A stretch of DNA of 64,000 nt, taken from positions 6,617,092 to 6,681,091 of the forward strand of contig JAQFVV010000020.1 of NCBI GenBank assembly GCA_028023455.1. Reading direction: 5' to 3'. A model generated the notes under the pieces. It worked only from the letters and a program-made list of their open reading frames with translations. It was not told the DNA's origin and did no database searches. This document shows positions 35,050 through 46,739 of this stretch, piece after piece. Position 1 is the first letter of the stretch; each line of letters begins with the position of its first letter. Made by a program: the position numbers and the translations under genes. The stretch is from Epiperipatus broadwayi. Lineage: Eukaryota > Onychophora > Udeonychophora > Euonychophora > Peripatidae.

Positions 35050-36920
35050 TCGATCTGTTTGTCTAAGTACCTGCTTACCAGCCCATATAATATATCTATT
35101 TATATTCTATTAACTATAATTTTTATGCGGAGGTATTTAGCAAAAATGAAAATTTTAAATAACTTCCAGAGCCACTCTAAAAATCACTTTTGTCTATCTT
35201 TATGCTTCTAAAGAAATATTTGACATTTTTGTATCTATAAAAGTATCCCTGTCATAATGTATATATATATTCATTTGATATTTCTGTGAAATAACTTTAA
35301 ATAACAGCTGGTAAAAGCTTCAAAAAATTTTTAAATTTCAATCAAATTAAGAGGGTTTTTTTTACAGAAAGAAAACCAAAACGTTCACCTTCTGTAATTG
35401 CCAAATCTAGTTTAATGCGTTTTCTTATTATTCTATATGGGATCATAGAAACTGCCATACAATAGAATATTAAAGATTGAGTTTACTTTTAATTTATAAT
35501 ATAACTATATATGCAAGTATCATTATTTCTAGAATAAAGTTGTGTAGAACATATTAATGTGTTTAGTTTAGATATTAAACAAAGGATCAGTCACCTGATG
35601 CTATTTTGGGTTTCAAACATTATATTTTCCTTACCATGACAATAGTTAGCTGTTATGCTCAACCTATTAACAGGCTGCATAGCTTGTGGTTAATATAATG
35701 ATCTTCAGATATAAAAATCAACTGTAAATAGCAGATAAACAATGCCCAGCAAAGAGCGTCTCTGTTTCATAGGATAAAAGGTTGGTTCATAAAAATTTAG
35801 GTAATAAATTGTTTTTCTCTTCACTTGTGAAAATTGTAATTATAAACATGCGACTTTTTCGCATGCGTTAGAGAAGCTATAATTACACTTAAAATAATGT
35901 GTAATGGGTCTGCTTAGCGCTTTCGAGATTTAATGTTCGAATCTCATAATCATAGCTTTGTGAATGAATACTGTTGTTATTTATTGTATACATATGCAAA
36001 TGAGTTTGAATATTTAATTAGTCCATTGTTTAGAGAGAGCAAAGCATGTCTCTTTTCTATTAAATGACACTGGGATCATTTGCCATGTAAAAAGCCTCTT
36101 TAACTTTTCTTTTGGCATCATTCTTCTCTGTACAAACTATTTGGGCAGAACTAGGTTCAAATACATGGCCTGTACCTGCTTGGTGGTCCCAGAATACTGA
36201 TGTTCCTTTATTTTTATTTTTAACCCTGTTTATACATACCTGTGTTGGTAAATTCTTGTATTAAGGTTAGCCTGAGTCTCACGATAGTAAGATGCCTGGC
36301 AGCCTAATTGAGGGCATGCCATTTTATAGACCACATGAGGGGCTTGATCTCTTTCTATTGTATCTTTGGACTATTTTCAATACTAGCAATCTTTTCTATC
36401 ATTCTTTTTCCCCTTCCTTCAATCATTTCAGTTGATGTAGAATCTAATCATCATAAGACTAAGGTAATTGGTCAACTTCTTCCACTAATCATGACAATGG
36501 GATTGAGTGATTGTAAACCACATTTCAATACTTTAACTAAACACATAGCTTTCTGACTCAATTCCCTTTTTCATTTTTTTAGTTAAAGTCTTCAAAAGTT
36601 AAGAGAGCCTTGACAGGACCAGATTTACTAGACTGACAATCCTTTGTCATAAACTCTTCTCAAGGCTGTTCAATCACTAATGAGTCAGGATGGAAATGGA
36701 TTTGAGACAAGGGTTACATCTGACAAATGTTTTATATATTTAGGTAGCTCTATTTAGTGATTTTATGTCTTCAAGGAAATGGAAGAGGCCTAGAAAGTAT
36801 GATTTTAAAATAGTATAATTTATACAGTCCAGATATATTCTATGCCTATTGATATATTTATTACAGTGATAGAAGTGATAATAATAGTAAGAATGATAAA
36901 GCAGAAGACAGTGATAGTGC
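35050..36920. other. Spacer with a possible tRNA-like word
   Basis: A B-box-like TGTTCGAATCTCA at about 35932, with GCTTAGCGC upstream, may be a decayed SINE. 36050-36350 is less AT-rich and may be an unrecognised repeat. No supported gene. Confidence 0.35.
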
Positions 36921-36934
36921 CAAAGATTTTTTTT

Positions 36935-38865
36935 GTATGGAAAGTGTAAATTTTACTTGATACAAATTTATCAAGAGCAGAATGAAGGTCTACACTAGTA
37001 GTTAAGGGGTTAGCAAGAGGCAAGATGCATGTAGATGCTCTTAGTTAAATTTATTTTCTGGAGGAAGGAAGTTCAATAGAACAGGTAAATGGCTATATAA
37101 TTATCGGAAGAGCAAGTCTGTGAAAGCAGAAAGCATGGTATTGGATTTTCTGTAAGAATCAAATTTAGTATTTTCTATTCTTGGAAATCACTGTGATAAA
37201 TTTGCCTTGCACAATAATACTATGTTAGTGCTTATGGTCTAACCTTAGATTCAGAGAAAGACAGATTTTATTTCTTGCTGGATAACACTGTTTATAATAC
37301 ACATGTCAGTACTAATAGTAGATATTGGTCAAAAGTTGTTAGAAACATTGGTAGTAATGTAAAGTCAAATAAATTATTGTTATTGATTTTTTCCATGGAA
37401 AATGGGTTTACTATTACAAACTCTTTATTTAGACACAAAAATCACAATAAAAGAATATGAATCCATCCATGCTCAAAACAATGGTATTTAGGTTACAGTA
37501 TAATCAGAAGATTGTTGAATAGAATCATAAATTAATATGCTCAAAAGATTAAAATGATAGGTATAATTAAAAAAATAAATCTGATCCAAGTCAACATCAT
37601 TAGAAAATAGATGTTCATTCTTTAGAAGTATCTACTATTTTTAACTAAATTTCAACAGCTGGTAAAGACTAAAATTGTTAATTTGGACCTCTAGAATGGT
37701 CTATTACTGATTCATGAAATTCTCTCAAGATGTGTGTTATGGATTCAAGTAAATTTATTCTTGGATTTATTAAAAAGAAGAATCATGACTGGTCTTCTAA
37801 TAATGATCTTATAAATAATTTGATTTTTGAAAATATGGTAATTTTTATTTGGAAAAATAATGAATGAGATGTAATAATTCATAATAAATATATAGGTTTG
37901 AAGGCAGAAGTTTAGTACCTGATAAAATGTCTTATAGTTGATTGGTAGATCAAAACTGCAAAGAAGATATAGACATGTGTTGATTGTGGTTACTCTATAT
38001 CTTTTTTATGATGCAGTGAACATAACATGTAGATCTGAAAAATGGTATTACAATCCTATTAAATAGAGCAGTGACATTCTCTTACATGATGATAATGGTA
38101 GTTTGAACAGATGGAAGAAGTATTTTGACCATCTTTTGAATAATGATATGAGTTGAGATGACAACTTTGAATTATATATCCATTTCATCTAATCATTTAA
38201 ATTTGGATCAAAATATATCTTAGATTGGTAAAGTCAAACAGCTCTATATAATCTTAAAAGTGGAAATTCTGCAGATCCAGATGAAATATCTGAAGTCTTC
38301 AAATATGAAGATATATTAGTTTCACAAATATTGGAATTATTAAAACATATATATGGATCCATCATAATATGTTGTCTGACTTAAAGATACTTCTATTGTT
38401 TGAATTTTTAAAAATAAAGAGCATAGGCAAAATTGCAATAATGGATTGTTTGAAATTAGTTGATTGGTCATAATTTACTCCTATTATAAAGGTTTTACAT
38501 GATGTAATGAGAGAAAATGTTACTATTACAGGTGGAAAATCTTTGGCATTTGAAATAAAAATGGTGTAAAATAAGGATACATATTTGCTTTTATATTATT
38601 TCAGTTTTCTTAAACTGTCTTTAGAACTGTTTGTAGGTATCTTAATGAAACAGGATCAGGATATGACATCATTTTGAGGTTGGAATTTTTAATTAGGATT
38701 AAAAGCATAAACCAGAATTCATCCTGGATTCTGGATTTACAGTTTGCTGGTGATTGTTCTATGTTTTCCAGTTCAAAAAAAGATTTACAGAACATATTTA
38801 ACATTCTTAAGGAATATTTAATAATTAATGTTCAAAAAACTTAATTTCTTTAACAGATTTTGAAG
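36935..38865 (+). pseudogene. LINE of a second family: endonuclease and reverse transcriptase, decayed
   Basis: The plus strand, with stops and frame changes, carries an AP-like endonuclease from about 36935 (the expected WNVRTLLD start is WKV*ILLD; then RSTLVVKGLARGKM, HGIGFSVR, SAYGLTLDSEKDRF in shifted frames, and SNKLLLLIFSMENGFTITNS at about 37380). A linker (LNRWKKYFDHLLN near 38100) and a reverse transcriptase follow. A clean 200-base frame from 38632 contains RYLNETGSGYDI and LDLQFAGDCSMFSSSKKDLQ. The catalytic box at 38743-38754 is FAGD rather than FADD. It belongs to a family distinct from the RTE-like copies in this window. Confidence 0.8.
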
Positions 38866-38869
38866 CATA

Positions 38870-39770
38870 TTTGTACATATTAAGCACCTTATAATTAGGG
38901 AATGGCATATCCTTATGCTACACCTATGACCTGGATTCAAAATTTTTTATAAAAAGCTTAGGGATTTTTTTCAACTCTCTGATCATTAAATGTCTCAGCT
39001 AACTCATGGTAAATGGGTATCTAATGATTCCTTTACTTTCATTGTTTTTTTATGAGGTACTGCTAGGGAGGCCTTCATCTTTTTATATATATACAATATT
39101 AGACTAATTCGTAATAAAATGCAGTTTGAATTTATTTATTTTTTAAATATATTTCTGCTAACATAATTATTTGTTAAAATAACACTTAATTAAAAATGAT
39201 GTATTTATCTCATTATAATTATTAATTAAAAAATATCTCATTACTTCTCTAATTAATAATTTTGTTTACATATAATATTCAAATGTAAATGAAGAGTTTT
39301 TAATTTGGACTATGTAAATTAAAAACACTTCTTTTAGAGAAATATGATTTATTGTTATAAAGGTTTTTAGAGTAAACAAAAATTAGTCCAAGAATAGATC
39401 AAATATATCTTTAATGCTAATTATGATTACATAAAATGTAATCATGGTCATCATCGCAAATTATGGATTCAAAATCCATCCTATCCCCTTCAGTTTTGTC
39501 AAACGTCTATAGAAAGCTGAACAATCAAAAAACTTTGCAGCAGGCTTTAAATTCATCTTCAGATCTTTCTTTAATCTTTAAAGTTAGGTTTTTAGTCTCT
39601 GATCATTCCTGAAGGCTTAGACTTGTTCTCTAATCTACTCTTAATTACTTTCTATAGCACTGTAGTTTGTTTACAACTAGATTTTCATATTAATAAATTT
39701 GTGTATGTACACTTGATAATATTTTGGTTAATAACATGATGTTTTAGTTATTCCAGTCAAATTAATTAAT
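38870..39770. other. AT-rich spacer, nothing recognised
   Basis: No supported feature. Confidence 0.45.
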
Positions 39771-39779
39771 AGTTTACAA

Positions 39780-39905
39780 AATAACTGAATGGCTTATTGC
39801 TCGAGGGTTCACAAGCACTGAAAATAACAGCTGTAACCATGAACCATGGTCATTGAGATTTAGGATATGCCTTTTTACCACTGCACTAAACCAAATAAAA
39901 TAGTT
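39780..39905 (-). mobile_element. Possible tRNA-derived SINE, decayed
   Basis: On the minus strand GGTTTAGTGCAGTGGTAAAA resembles an A box and GGTTCATGGTTAC a B box, about 45 bases apart. A weaker relative lies at 48.52-48.61 kb. No A-tail or TSD could be fixed. Confidence 0.35.
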
Positions 39906-40094
39906 CATTGTTTGGGAGTTTGCATGAAAATTCACATCAAGTTCAAACACTAATTGATCTGCATTCTTTGAATTTTAAGCTCTAGAGTCTAGATCTCTAC
40001 CATATGAATATGAATGTAAGTTTATTTATATAAAGTCAAATCTAATTATAATGAATCTACTTGCAGTAAGTTTAAATATTAATAACAACAATTC

Positions 40095-40195
40095 TTGCAT
40101 TGGTGGTTGAGAAGTCAGCATGACTGCCTTGCATTTGCAGGCAGTTGCCTGGGTTGCGGGTTCATGCCCCGGCCGATGCTATGACACTTAAAAAA
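40095..40195 (+). mobile_element. Short tRNA-Gly-derived SINE with 8 bp TSD
   Basis: The tRNA-like part at 40097-40179 is over 90 % identical to the 15.6 kb copy (GCATTGG.../...CCGATGC, TATGACACTT, A-tail). AACAATTC flanks both sides (40087-40094 and 40196-40203). Confidence 0.88.
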
Positions 40196-40199
40196 AACA

Positions 40200-40590
40200 A
40201 TTCATCTAATTCCATGGATCACACAATATATAATAAAGCAAAAGCATCTCTTTATTTTAATGGCATTTACTGTGAGATTTAGTTATCATTGATTACTAGA
40301 AACTTATCAAATTCTGGTTTTTGTTTTTGTCAATGAGGCTTTGGTTATAAAGTTAGGCTGATTTGAATTTCAGATTTATAATTTGAATAGTAAAATGAAT
40401 CTAAAGGGTTTTTTTGATGCTTAGCTATCTTGCTTCCAATTTTGACTCGTATATATACTATTAATAAAAGCAAAATACAGAAAGAATTCTGGAGATGGGA
40501 ATTTAGATGCAATAACTGGCACTAGAATGACAAAACATTTTGCATATTCTTGCTTTAAGTTTAAATAGCAATGGATAAATTGTATTTATA
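40200..40590. other. AT-rich spacer, nothing recognised
   Basis: No feature recognised. Confidence 0.45.
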
Positions 40591-40594
40591 TGTT

Positions 40595-41265
40595 GAACTA
40601 TTTGCATCATCTAATATGAGTATTGAAGGTCTTAAAAATTTTTTTAACTTTATTTAAAAAAAGTGCTTGCAAGAAGAGAGAAGACAGATGTGTCTAAGGT
40701 AGCAGCAGATCATGTATGTATCAATGAATATATGTTCGACTGGAAAAATATTGGATAGAGAAGAAAAAATACAAAGAAGAAAACTTAAAAAAGTGCTCAT
40801 ATGATAATGACAAACAATCCCATAAGTCAACCTAGTGTGACTATGCATAATGTATGGAAACCACTAATCAACTTTGCTCTTAGGAAAAAGTAGAGAAATC
40901 AGGAAGAACCTTATAGATAAGTATATGAAATTTGCTGAGTGTTGCCATGGCAGGATGGCTCAGTTGGTTAGAGCATTACCTTAAAATTCAATAATCAAAA
41001 ATCTAAGGATCCAGGTTTGAAACCCATGCTAGTACTGTCATTGGTCAGGCCATCAACACCCGAAGAAGAGGGGAGAATAATACCTCTCAAAATGTTGTGC
41101 ATATACTAATCTGTATGCTATTTACTAACAGTTGAATGTATTTGGAATATTTAAATAATGTTAAATTTTTCTAAAGACATTCTTATACTCATATTAGATG
41201 ATGTAAATAGTCCAATATTTAAATACAACTAAAACACAATTATCACAAACCTTCAGGAAAACAGT
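40595..41265 (+). mobile_element. tRNA-derived SINE family G, split inverted copy
   Basis: From about 40945 the sequence starts as a tRNA-Leu-like head: A box TGGCTCAGTTGG (40956-40967), anticodon-loop region CTTAAAAT and B box GGTTTGAAACC (41014-41024). A body with CCCGAAGAAGAGG, CCTCT.AAAATGTTGTGCAT and TTGAATGTATTTGGAATATTT follows. 40595-40655 is the reversed tail of the same family, so the element was a foldback like the one at 51.5-51.98 kb. The body contains a CTGANGA/GAAA-like arrangement, discussed among the findings. Confidence 0.7.
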
Positions 41266-41269
41266 AATG

Positions 41270-41755
41270 GATAAAGATTGACTATTTGCAAACATAAAAA
41301 AATATTTTTAATTTTTAAACAAATTCACTGCTACTTGAGTGATCACATGACCTTATTGCAATAAATTAATGAGCTGACACAACAGGTTCATCCATTGGAC
41401 CAAAATTATTTTTTTTCACTCTTTCTCAAATGAATTATCACTTTACTACTGCATTAAATCACACAAAGCTGTTCTGATATTGTTTCATTATTGGGCCTTC
41501 TTCAGTTAAAGAAAAAATTTATATGGGGCTATTATTACAGGTAGGTATATCATTATAAAACAGTAATCATGAAAACAAGTATATAATCCTATTTTACAAT
41601 ATTGTATAAGTAGCCTCTTGCATAAATTTAGAATATACAGTATTTTATATGTGATTATATGATGATGTGATATATAATTATCTCTTATTAATAGCAAGCT
41701 TAAAAAATTTACAAAAATGAGTACAAAACAGTGCCTTCTAAATTTTCATTCAAAA
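41270..41755. other. AT-rich spacer, nothing recognised
   Basis: Low-complexity only. Confidence 0.45.
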
Positions 41756-41761
41756 TAACAT

Positions 41762-41838
41762 GTCAAAGTGTTGACCAAGAAGTAAACCTGGGTCAGCTGC
41801 TTGGAAGGCCGCTATGCTAACCGCTAGGCCATCATTAG
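41762..41838 (-). mobile_element. tRNA-Gly(UCC)-like SINE, decayed
   Basis: On the minus strand GGCCTAGCGGTTAGCATAG, then CTTCCAAGCAGCTGAC, match the 15.85 kb copy from D arm to T arm, ending TCAACACTTTGACA. The T arm and 5' acceptor are mutated. Confidence 0.7.
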
Positions 41839-42165
41839 AAATAATAAATCAATGTTGTAATCTAAAAATAACTACTTAAATAAAACCAAAAATTTCTCTG
41901 TATAGATTATATGACAGAGATTGTATTATGTAAATTAAACATTCCTTCTGTTTTGAAACTATTATTTACTCCTGTGAAATAAATCTTTTCATCACCCTCA
42001 ACCTAATATTTTTTCTTCCAGTCTACAATCACTAATCATTCTCTACCATTAACATTTTTTTCTTTCTCCCATCCTGTTTTTAATAAAAGCTTGTTTTATT
42101 AGTTCTAATATCTTATGCTTATATTTAATAATTGTTGTAATTATAATTTGGATAAAAATGAAAAT

Positions 42166-42209
42166 ACTAACTGATGATTGCTGGTTTAGCATGAAATACG
42201 TATATTGGT
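42166..42209 (+). ncRNA. Type I hammerhead ribozyme, HH-A family (A2)
   Basis: CTGATGA, stem II TGCT/AGCA with loop GGTTT, GAAA, perfect palindrome ATACGTAT, cleavage base A at 42204. The inner stem I ACTAA/TTGGT keeps five pairs including one wobble; the outer helix is lost upstream. It is the only HH-A copy retaining the CpG of the palindrome. Confidence 0.8.
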
Positions 42210-42642
42210 GATTATTTATCTTTTCAACATGTGTGTGATCAGGTGGGTCAGCAATATGAAATGGCATTGAGAGTGGTGGGTCGTGTGAAAGTCTGAGTTC
42301 GAACCCCACATATATTACATATATAAATGCAGGTTTAAGCCTGTACAATGTATTAATTTATATAAATAGTGTGTAAAAGGTCTGCCCATCTCTCGCATAT
42401 GTATGTATAAATGGATTATTCTCCTGTACATGAGGGGTCAGAATGACCAATATGTCAACATGGGTAGGATGACAACCTTGGCACTAACAAGGGCTTTGAA
42501 TGTTCCATCATCAGATTTTCAATGAAATGGAAGGCTAAAGAGTTGTGAGTTGGAATAGTTTGAAGCCTGTCCATTAAAGTATAAAGATTGGGTATCTTAA
42601 TATAAAGCTGAGTACTGATTATATATATATATGTGAGGATAG

Positions 42643-42699
42643 TAATCTAGACCAACTGATGATTGCTGGTTTAGCATGAAATACATATATTTGTGATTA
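42643..42699 (+). ncRNA. Type I hammerhead ribozyme, HH-A family (A3)
   Basis: CTGATGA, stem II TGCT/AGCA, GAAA, ATACATAT (palindrome with one CpG-type change), cleavage base A. Inner stem I ACCAA/TTTGT has one mismatch; the outer helix TAATC/GATTA is intact with a TAG bulge. Confidence 0.78.
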
Positions 42700-42859
42700 T
42701 TTACCATTTCACCATGTGTATGATCAGGTGGGTTAGCAATATGAGATGGCACTGAGAGTGGTGGGTCGTGTGAAAGTCTGAGTTCGAACCCCGCATATAT
42801 TACATATATAAATGTCGGTTTAAGCCTGTACAATGTATTAATACATAATTAGGTAACTG

Positions 42860-43290
42860 CAAATATAACTGTCACATAATTATATCATAAAAAAACGTGG
42901 ATAACACAAAAAATTAATAAAAGCAAGAGTTAAAATAATCCACTGTTAGAGAAAGCCGCTAGAATAAAAAAATATCAAAAAAAAAAAAAAAGGTACTGCT
43001 CATTAGACTTTCAAATATCTAGATGGTGAGAGTTTTCAATCCGTATTTTATTCTCTACCTAAGAAATCCAACTAATTACCGATTTACTTGAAAAAACTGC
43101 AAAAGATATCACGTTTAATCAAATTAGATTTGAATCCAACATGTAGGGTATAGCAGGTATTCAGCGTATATAAAATAATTTTAAAAAGTTATCATAATTA
43201 TTAGTTTTAATAAAAATATTTTAATTAAAATATATAAATAGAAAACACTATCACTAAATAAAGCAATCTTTTTTTTCTAGTCTGTTGACA
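42860..43290. other. AT-rich spacer, nothing recognised
   Basis: No feature recognised. Confidence 0.45.
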
Positions 43291-43299
43291 CTATGAGTT

Positions 43300-43622
43300 A
43301 TTTATAAATTGAAAACGCAATGTATGGGTAAGAGAACAAACAGGTGTTACTGACCTCATTGAAAAAATTAAAAGACTGAAGTGGAGTTGGGCTGGACATA
43401 TTGCTAGAAGAGATGATAATAGATGAACAATTGAAATTTTAAACTGGATTCCAAGAGATTGTAAAAGACCCAGAAAGAGACCACATGTGAGATGTATGGA
43501 TGAAATAAGAAAGTGTGCAGGGGTGATGTGGAGAAGAGAAGCTAAAAATAGGAAAAGATGGATTGAACTTGGAGAGACCGTCATCCTGCAGTGGATTGAT
43601 AATGGTTGATGATGATGATGAT
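43300..43622 (+). pseudogene. 3' end of RTE-like LINE
   Basis: A plus-strand C-terminal fragment, well preserved: REQTGVTDLIEKIKRLKWSW, then AGHIARR, ILNWIPRDCKRPRKRPHVRC, IRKCAGVMWRREAKNRKRW and the terminal LQWIDNG followed by a GAT triplet run. It is strongly 5'-truncated. The minus-strand frame over it is a shadow. Confidence 0.9.
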
Positions 43623-43629
43623 ACTATAT

Positions 43630-44140
43630 ATATAAATTCTGCAAATAATTTTATATATAAAATTATTTTTTATTACACAATTAATATATTTATCTTGCAA
43701 AAACCAATGCATTTGTTTTTTTGTTTTTTATAATTAAATACTACTTTATTATTTCATTTTTTATGCATGCTTATTATTGATTATTTTTGTGAGATATCAA
43801 GTTTACTATTGTTATTTCACTTATTTATAAAAATATTCTGGATAGTTGTTGAATTTTTAAAGAAATATTTTATGATCTAAGCAGACAATTTTATTGTTGG
43901 TTTTGAAAACTAATTTGTATTATATTTTCTTTTTGCATACATATATCTACTTGTCAAAGAGAAAACTATTTTTTTTAAAAAAATACTTCAAACGGTATTA
44001 TCGTAGTACATTGTATTGGTTAATACATTAAAAAGGTTTTTTCTGTATCTCTCTCTTTCTGAAATTAGAATGGCATATATACATTGACGTGTATTTAATT
44101 ATTAAGAAATAATAATAATTAAATTGTATGTAAAATCAGA
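43630..44140. other. AT-rich spacer, nothing recognised
   Basis: No feature recognised. Confidence 0.45.
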
Positions 44141-44151
44141 TCTATCTAAAG

Positions 44152-44640
44152 CAGGGGTGGGCAAATAGCGGCCTATGGGCCACATGCGGCTCTCTAAGAA
44201 TTTTTTTGTGGCCCACCAAGACAGAAAAATCTGCCTTGAACCAAGATTTCCTTCCTGTGCATGACCAAAGATTCATCTTGAATTTTCCACTAGGACGACC
44301 ATGTCAATACACATGCACAGTGTAGATACAATGTGCAGTGCTTTTCCTATTGATCTGGTTAATTTTAATTTTATCTCTGCAACAGTAAATATATAACTTT
44401 CCAACTTTAATGAAACCATGAATCCTCTGAAAAAATGTAAATGTCATGGGTTTAATGAAGAATAGACAAACAAATATTTCTTTGGTAATACAGGGAATAA
44501 AGCAGTATGTTTATTGTGTCATGGAAAAAAGGTGTGGCCCTCCGCTAACCTCCGCTTCCACAAAGTGGCTCCCGATGCGGCCCTCTGCTAACCCCTACTT
44601 CACAAAGTGTCCCTTGAGACAAAATAATTACCCACCCCTG
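44152..44640 (+). mobile_element. hAT-type non-autonomous transposon with 8 bp TSD
   Basis: Terminal inverted repeats CAGGGGTGGGCAAAT and ATTACCCACCCCTG are flanked on both sides by ATCTAAAG (44144-44151 and 44641-44648), the 8 bp duplication typical of hAT transposons. The body starts GCGGCCTATGGGCCACATGCGGC, like GGCC-rich hAT families of animals. At about 44430-44530 it retains a transposase remnant in one frame with one stop: NKYFFGNTGNKAVCLLCHGKK, the first half of a BED-type zinc finger (two cysteines at 44508 and 44517). So this is an internal deletion derivative of an autonomous element. Confidence 0.93.
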
Positions 44641-44689
44641 ATCTAAAGAAATATCTGCTAAATGAAAACGATTTTCAACACTACTGTAA

Positions 44690-45160
44690 AAAATAATAAT
44701 AATTTGTTTTTATTTCTTTTATCATCATTTTTAACCATTACCAATCCACTGCAGGAAGATTTCTCCAAGTTTAATCCATCTTCTCTAATCACTAGCCTTT
44801 CTTCTCCACACTCCCCAGAATATTCACTTATTTCATTCATCCATCTTATATATGGTCTCTTTTTATGTCTTTTACAATCTTTTGGAATTCAGTTTAAAAT
44901 TTCAACAGTCCATTTATTATCATCTGTTCCAGCAATATGTCCACCCAACTCCACTTCAGTCTCTTAATTCTTTCAATCATGTCAGTAACACCTGTTTGTT
45001 TCCTTACCCATTTAGTTCATTTTCAATATCTTCTTGGTACTCCTAACATGCATCTCTCCATTCTTTGTCGAGTGGTCTGAATTCCTCTATATTATTCTTC
45101 TGTTATGTGTCTAAGTCTCAAATCCATAAATAAAAACTGGTAAAACATGGTAAACAGTAA
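44690..45160 (-). pseudogene. 3' end of RTE-like LINE
   Basis: Minus strand, same C-terminal region as at 43.3 kb in decayed form (WVDILLEQM.IN in place of the WAGHIARR region, then IQFKISTVH-shadowing sequence on the other strand), ending LQWIGNG-like at about 44740. The plus-strand frames here are shadows of it. Confidence 0.75.
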
Positions 45161-45164
45161 TTAT

Positions 45165-46360
45165 AGAAAGTATTTAAAGAATAGCTATACTATATAGCTT
45201 CTCGGCATAATAAATAGAGATTATAGATATACTTAGTTTTAGAAATATTATATTTTCAATTGAAGTATAACATATGCACAAAACAATACCAATCAAAAAT
45301 TTTAATAACTTGTGTCTTAAAATTTTCTTAAGTTCTGTAAATTCTTGAATTATGATCGTAAACTTGTTTTTATTTATTTTTTATTATTTTTAAAATTAAA
45401 ATGAAGTATTATGAAATGAAAATATAAAAGATTAGCAAATTTTTAACACCTAAAAAGCATATACTAACACTTCTTTTCGAAATATGTGTAATTAATCCAA
45501 TATTTAAAAAAAATATTAATCCAATATTAAAATTATATGTATATATTATAATATCAGGAATTGGATATTATGAATTGTAAAATCTGAATTGTATTTTAAT
45601 GATTTCAATTGTTTTTTTTTATCTATAATTTTCAATAATTTCTGGGTATTATTGTTTTTTACAATATATATCTTTTTGCCTCCGTCCTCTGTAAACAGTG
45701 GTTCAATATGTCTCTGTATATAAGCAAAATAGCCATTAATAAATATTTTCAAATGAGATTAAATAGTTTTCCATCACAATTCGTTACAGATCTGTAAAAG
45801 TATTGCATACAAAAAATAATTTACCATTGCTAATATATGATGTAAAAAACAAAGTAAAAAATAATGTATATGAAAAAAAAAGTAGTATATATAAGCAAAA
45901 AAAATTACTTATACACATAAACATAAATATGTTTGGATTATAATGTATTTATGGTAATAATACTTTATTTTAAAAGCATCTGGTTATTTATTACCATAGA
46001 AACCAAAGCTTTTAAAGTCCCAGCTTGTTATAATGTGTGTTGAACAATAATTTAAATGTTCATTAATTTTTTTTTTTTAAATTACTAATTTTTTTTTTTA
46101 ATCAACTGATATTTGAAAAAAAAAAAGAATAATTTGTCTTCTCTAAGCTGAAGTTATGTCAATGAAACGATAAAGTCATTTGCTATTTTTTTTTTTTTAA
46201 AAAAAAAAATCTTTTAAAAAAATAAATGTAACCAAATGTTAGCATAAAATAAATGATAAATAAACAAAGTAACTATTACAGAATTGTTTATGCATAATAT
46301 CATAACTAATTTTAAAAATAGTGACTTTCAAGTGAATAATTTGAATATCTCACACAAATA
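45165..46360. other. AT-rich spacer with homopolymer runs
   Basis: Several T and A runs of 8 to 14 bases between 46040 and 46220. No supported gene. Confidence 0.5.
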
Positions 46361-46376
46361 AGTATGGTCATTCTAA

Positions 46377-46722
46377 TTTAAAGAAGGCAAAACTCTCCAT
46401 ACAGTAGTGCCACCCTGTGCCAACCAGAGTAATCAATGGATGCCAGAAGGCTTGTGCATAAAATCCCTATCTAGTGCCTACTCATCCAATATTCCCAGAC
46501 TAGTTTGTGGCTTGTGGCCTTCGTCAGTGAGGAGCTTTGGATCTGAGAGCCAAACTAGTCTGGGGATATTGGATGAGTAGGCACTAGATAGGGATTTTAT
46601 GCACAAGCCTTCTGGCATCCATTGATGACTCTGGTTGACACAGGGTGGTACTACTGTATGGAGAGTTTTGCCTTGTTTAACAACAATTATGTGCTAGTAT
46701 AAGAGTTGTTGATCATGTGATG
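46377..46722 (+). mobile_element. HH-B hammerhead element with 8 bp TSD (B6)
   Basis: A short foldback: minus-oriented left arm, plus-oriented right arm, joined at about 46545. Flanked by CATTCTAA (46369-46376 and 46724-46731). The left-arm hammerhead at 46498-46527 (minus) keeps CTGACGA, stem II GGC/GCC, ACTAGT and a full stem I, but GAAA has become CAAA, so it is one base from consensus. The right-arm hammerhead is cut off at the junction. Confidence 0.85.
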
Positions 46723-46739
46723 TCATTCTAACTTTAGAA

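Larger units (their letters stand above)
42150..42860 (+). mobile_element. HH-A retrozyme-like tandem dimer (A2-A3)
   Basis: Two hammerheads in the same orientation lie 485 bases apart (42171 and 42656). Each is followed by the same tRNA-like tail with GAGTTCGAACCCC about 120 bases downstream, then TTACATATATAAATG..GGTTTAAGCCTGTACAATGTATTAAT. Between them lies the family's internal region (GTCTGCCCATC ... GAAGCCTGTCCATTAAAGTATAAAG). A transcript cut at both ribozymes would give one 485-base monomer. The two short minus-strand frames here are translations of the tail and ribozyme, not genes. Confidence 0.85.

Noticed and set aside
40945-41265. Calling family G a definite hammerhead element
   Set aside because: Core-like boxes are present but no stem I pairing was found in any of the three copies.
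42049-42833. Two similar minus-strand proteins starting MYRLKP
   Set aside because: They are translations of the HH-A ribozyme and tail; the similarity comes from the repeat, not from a gene family.
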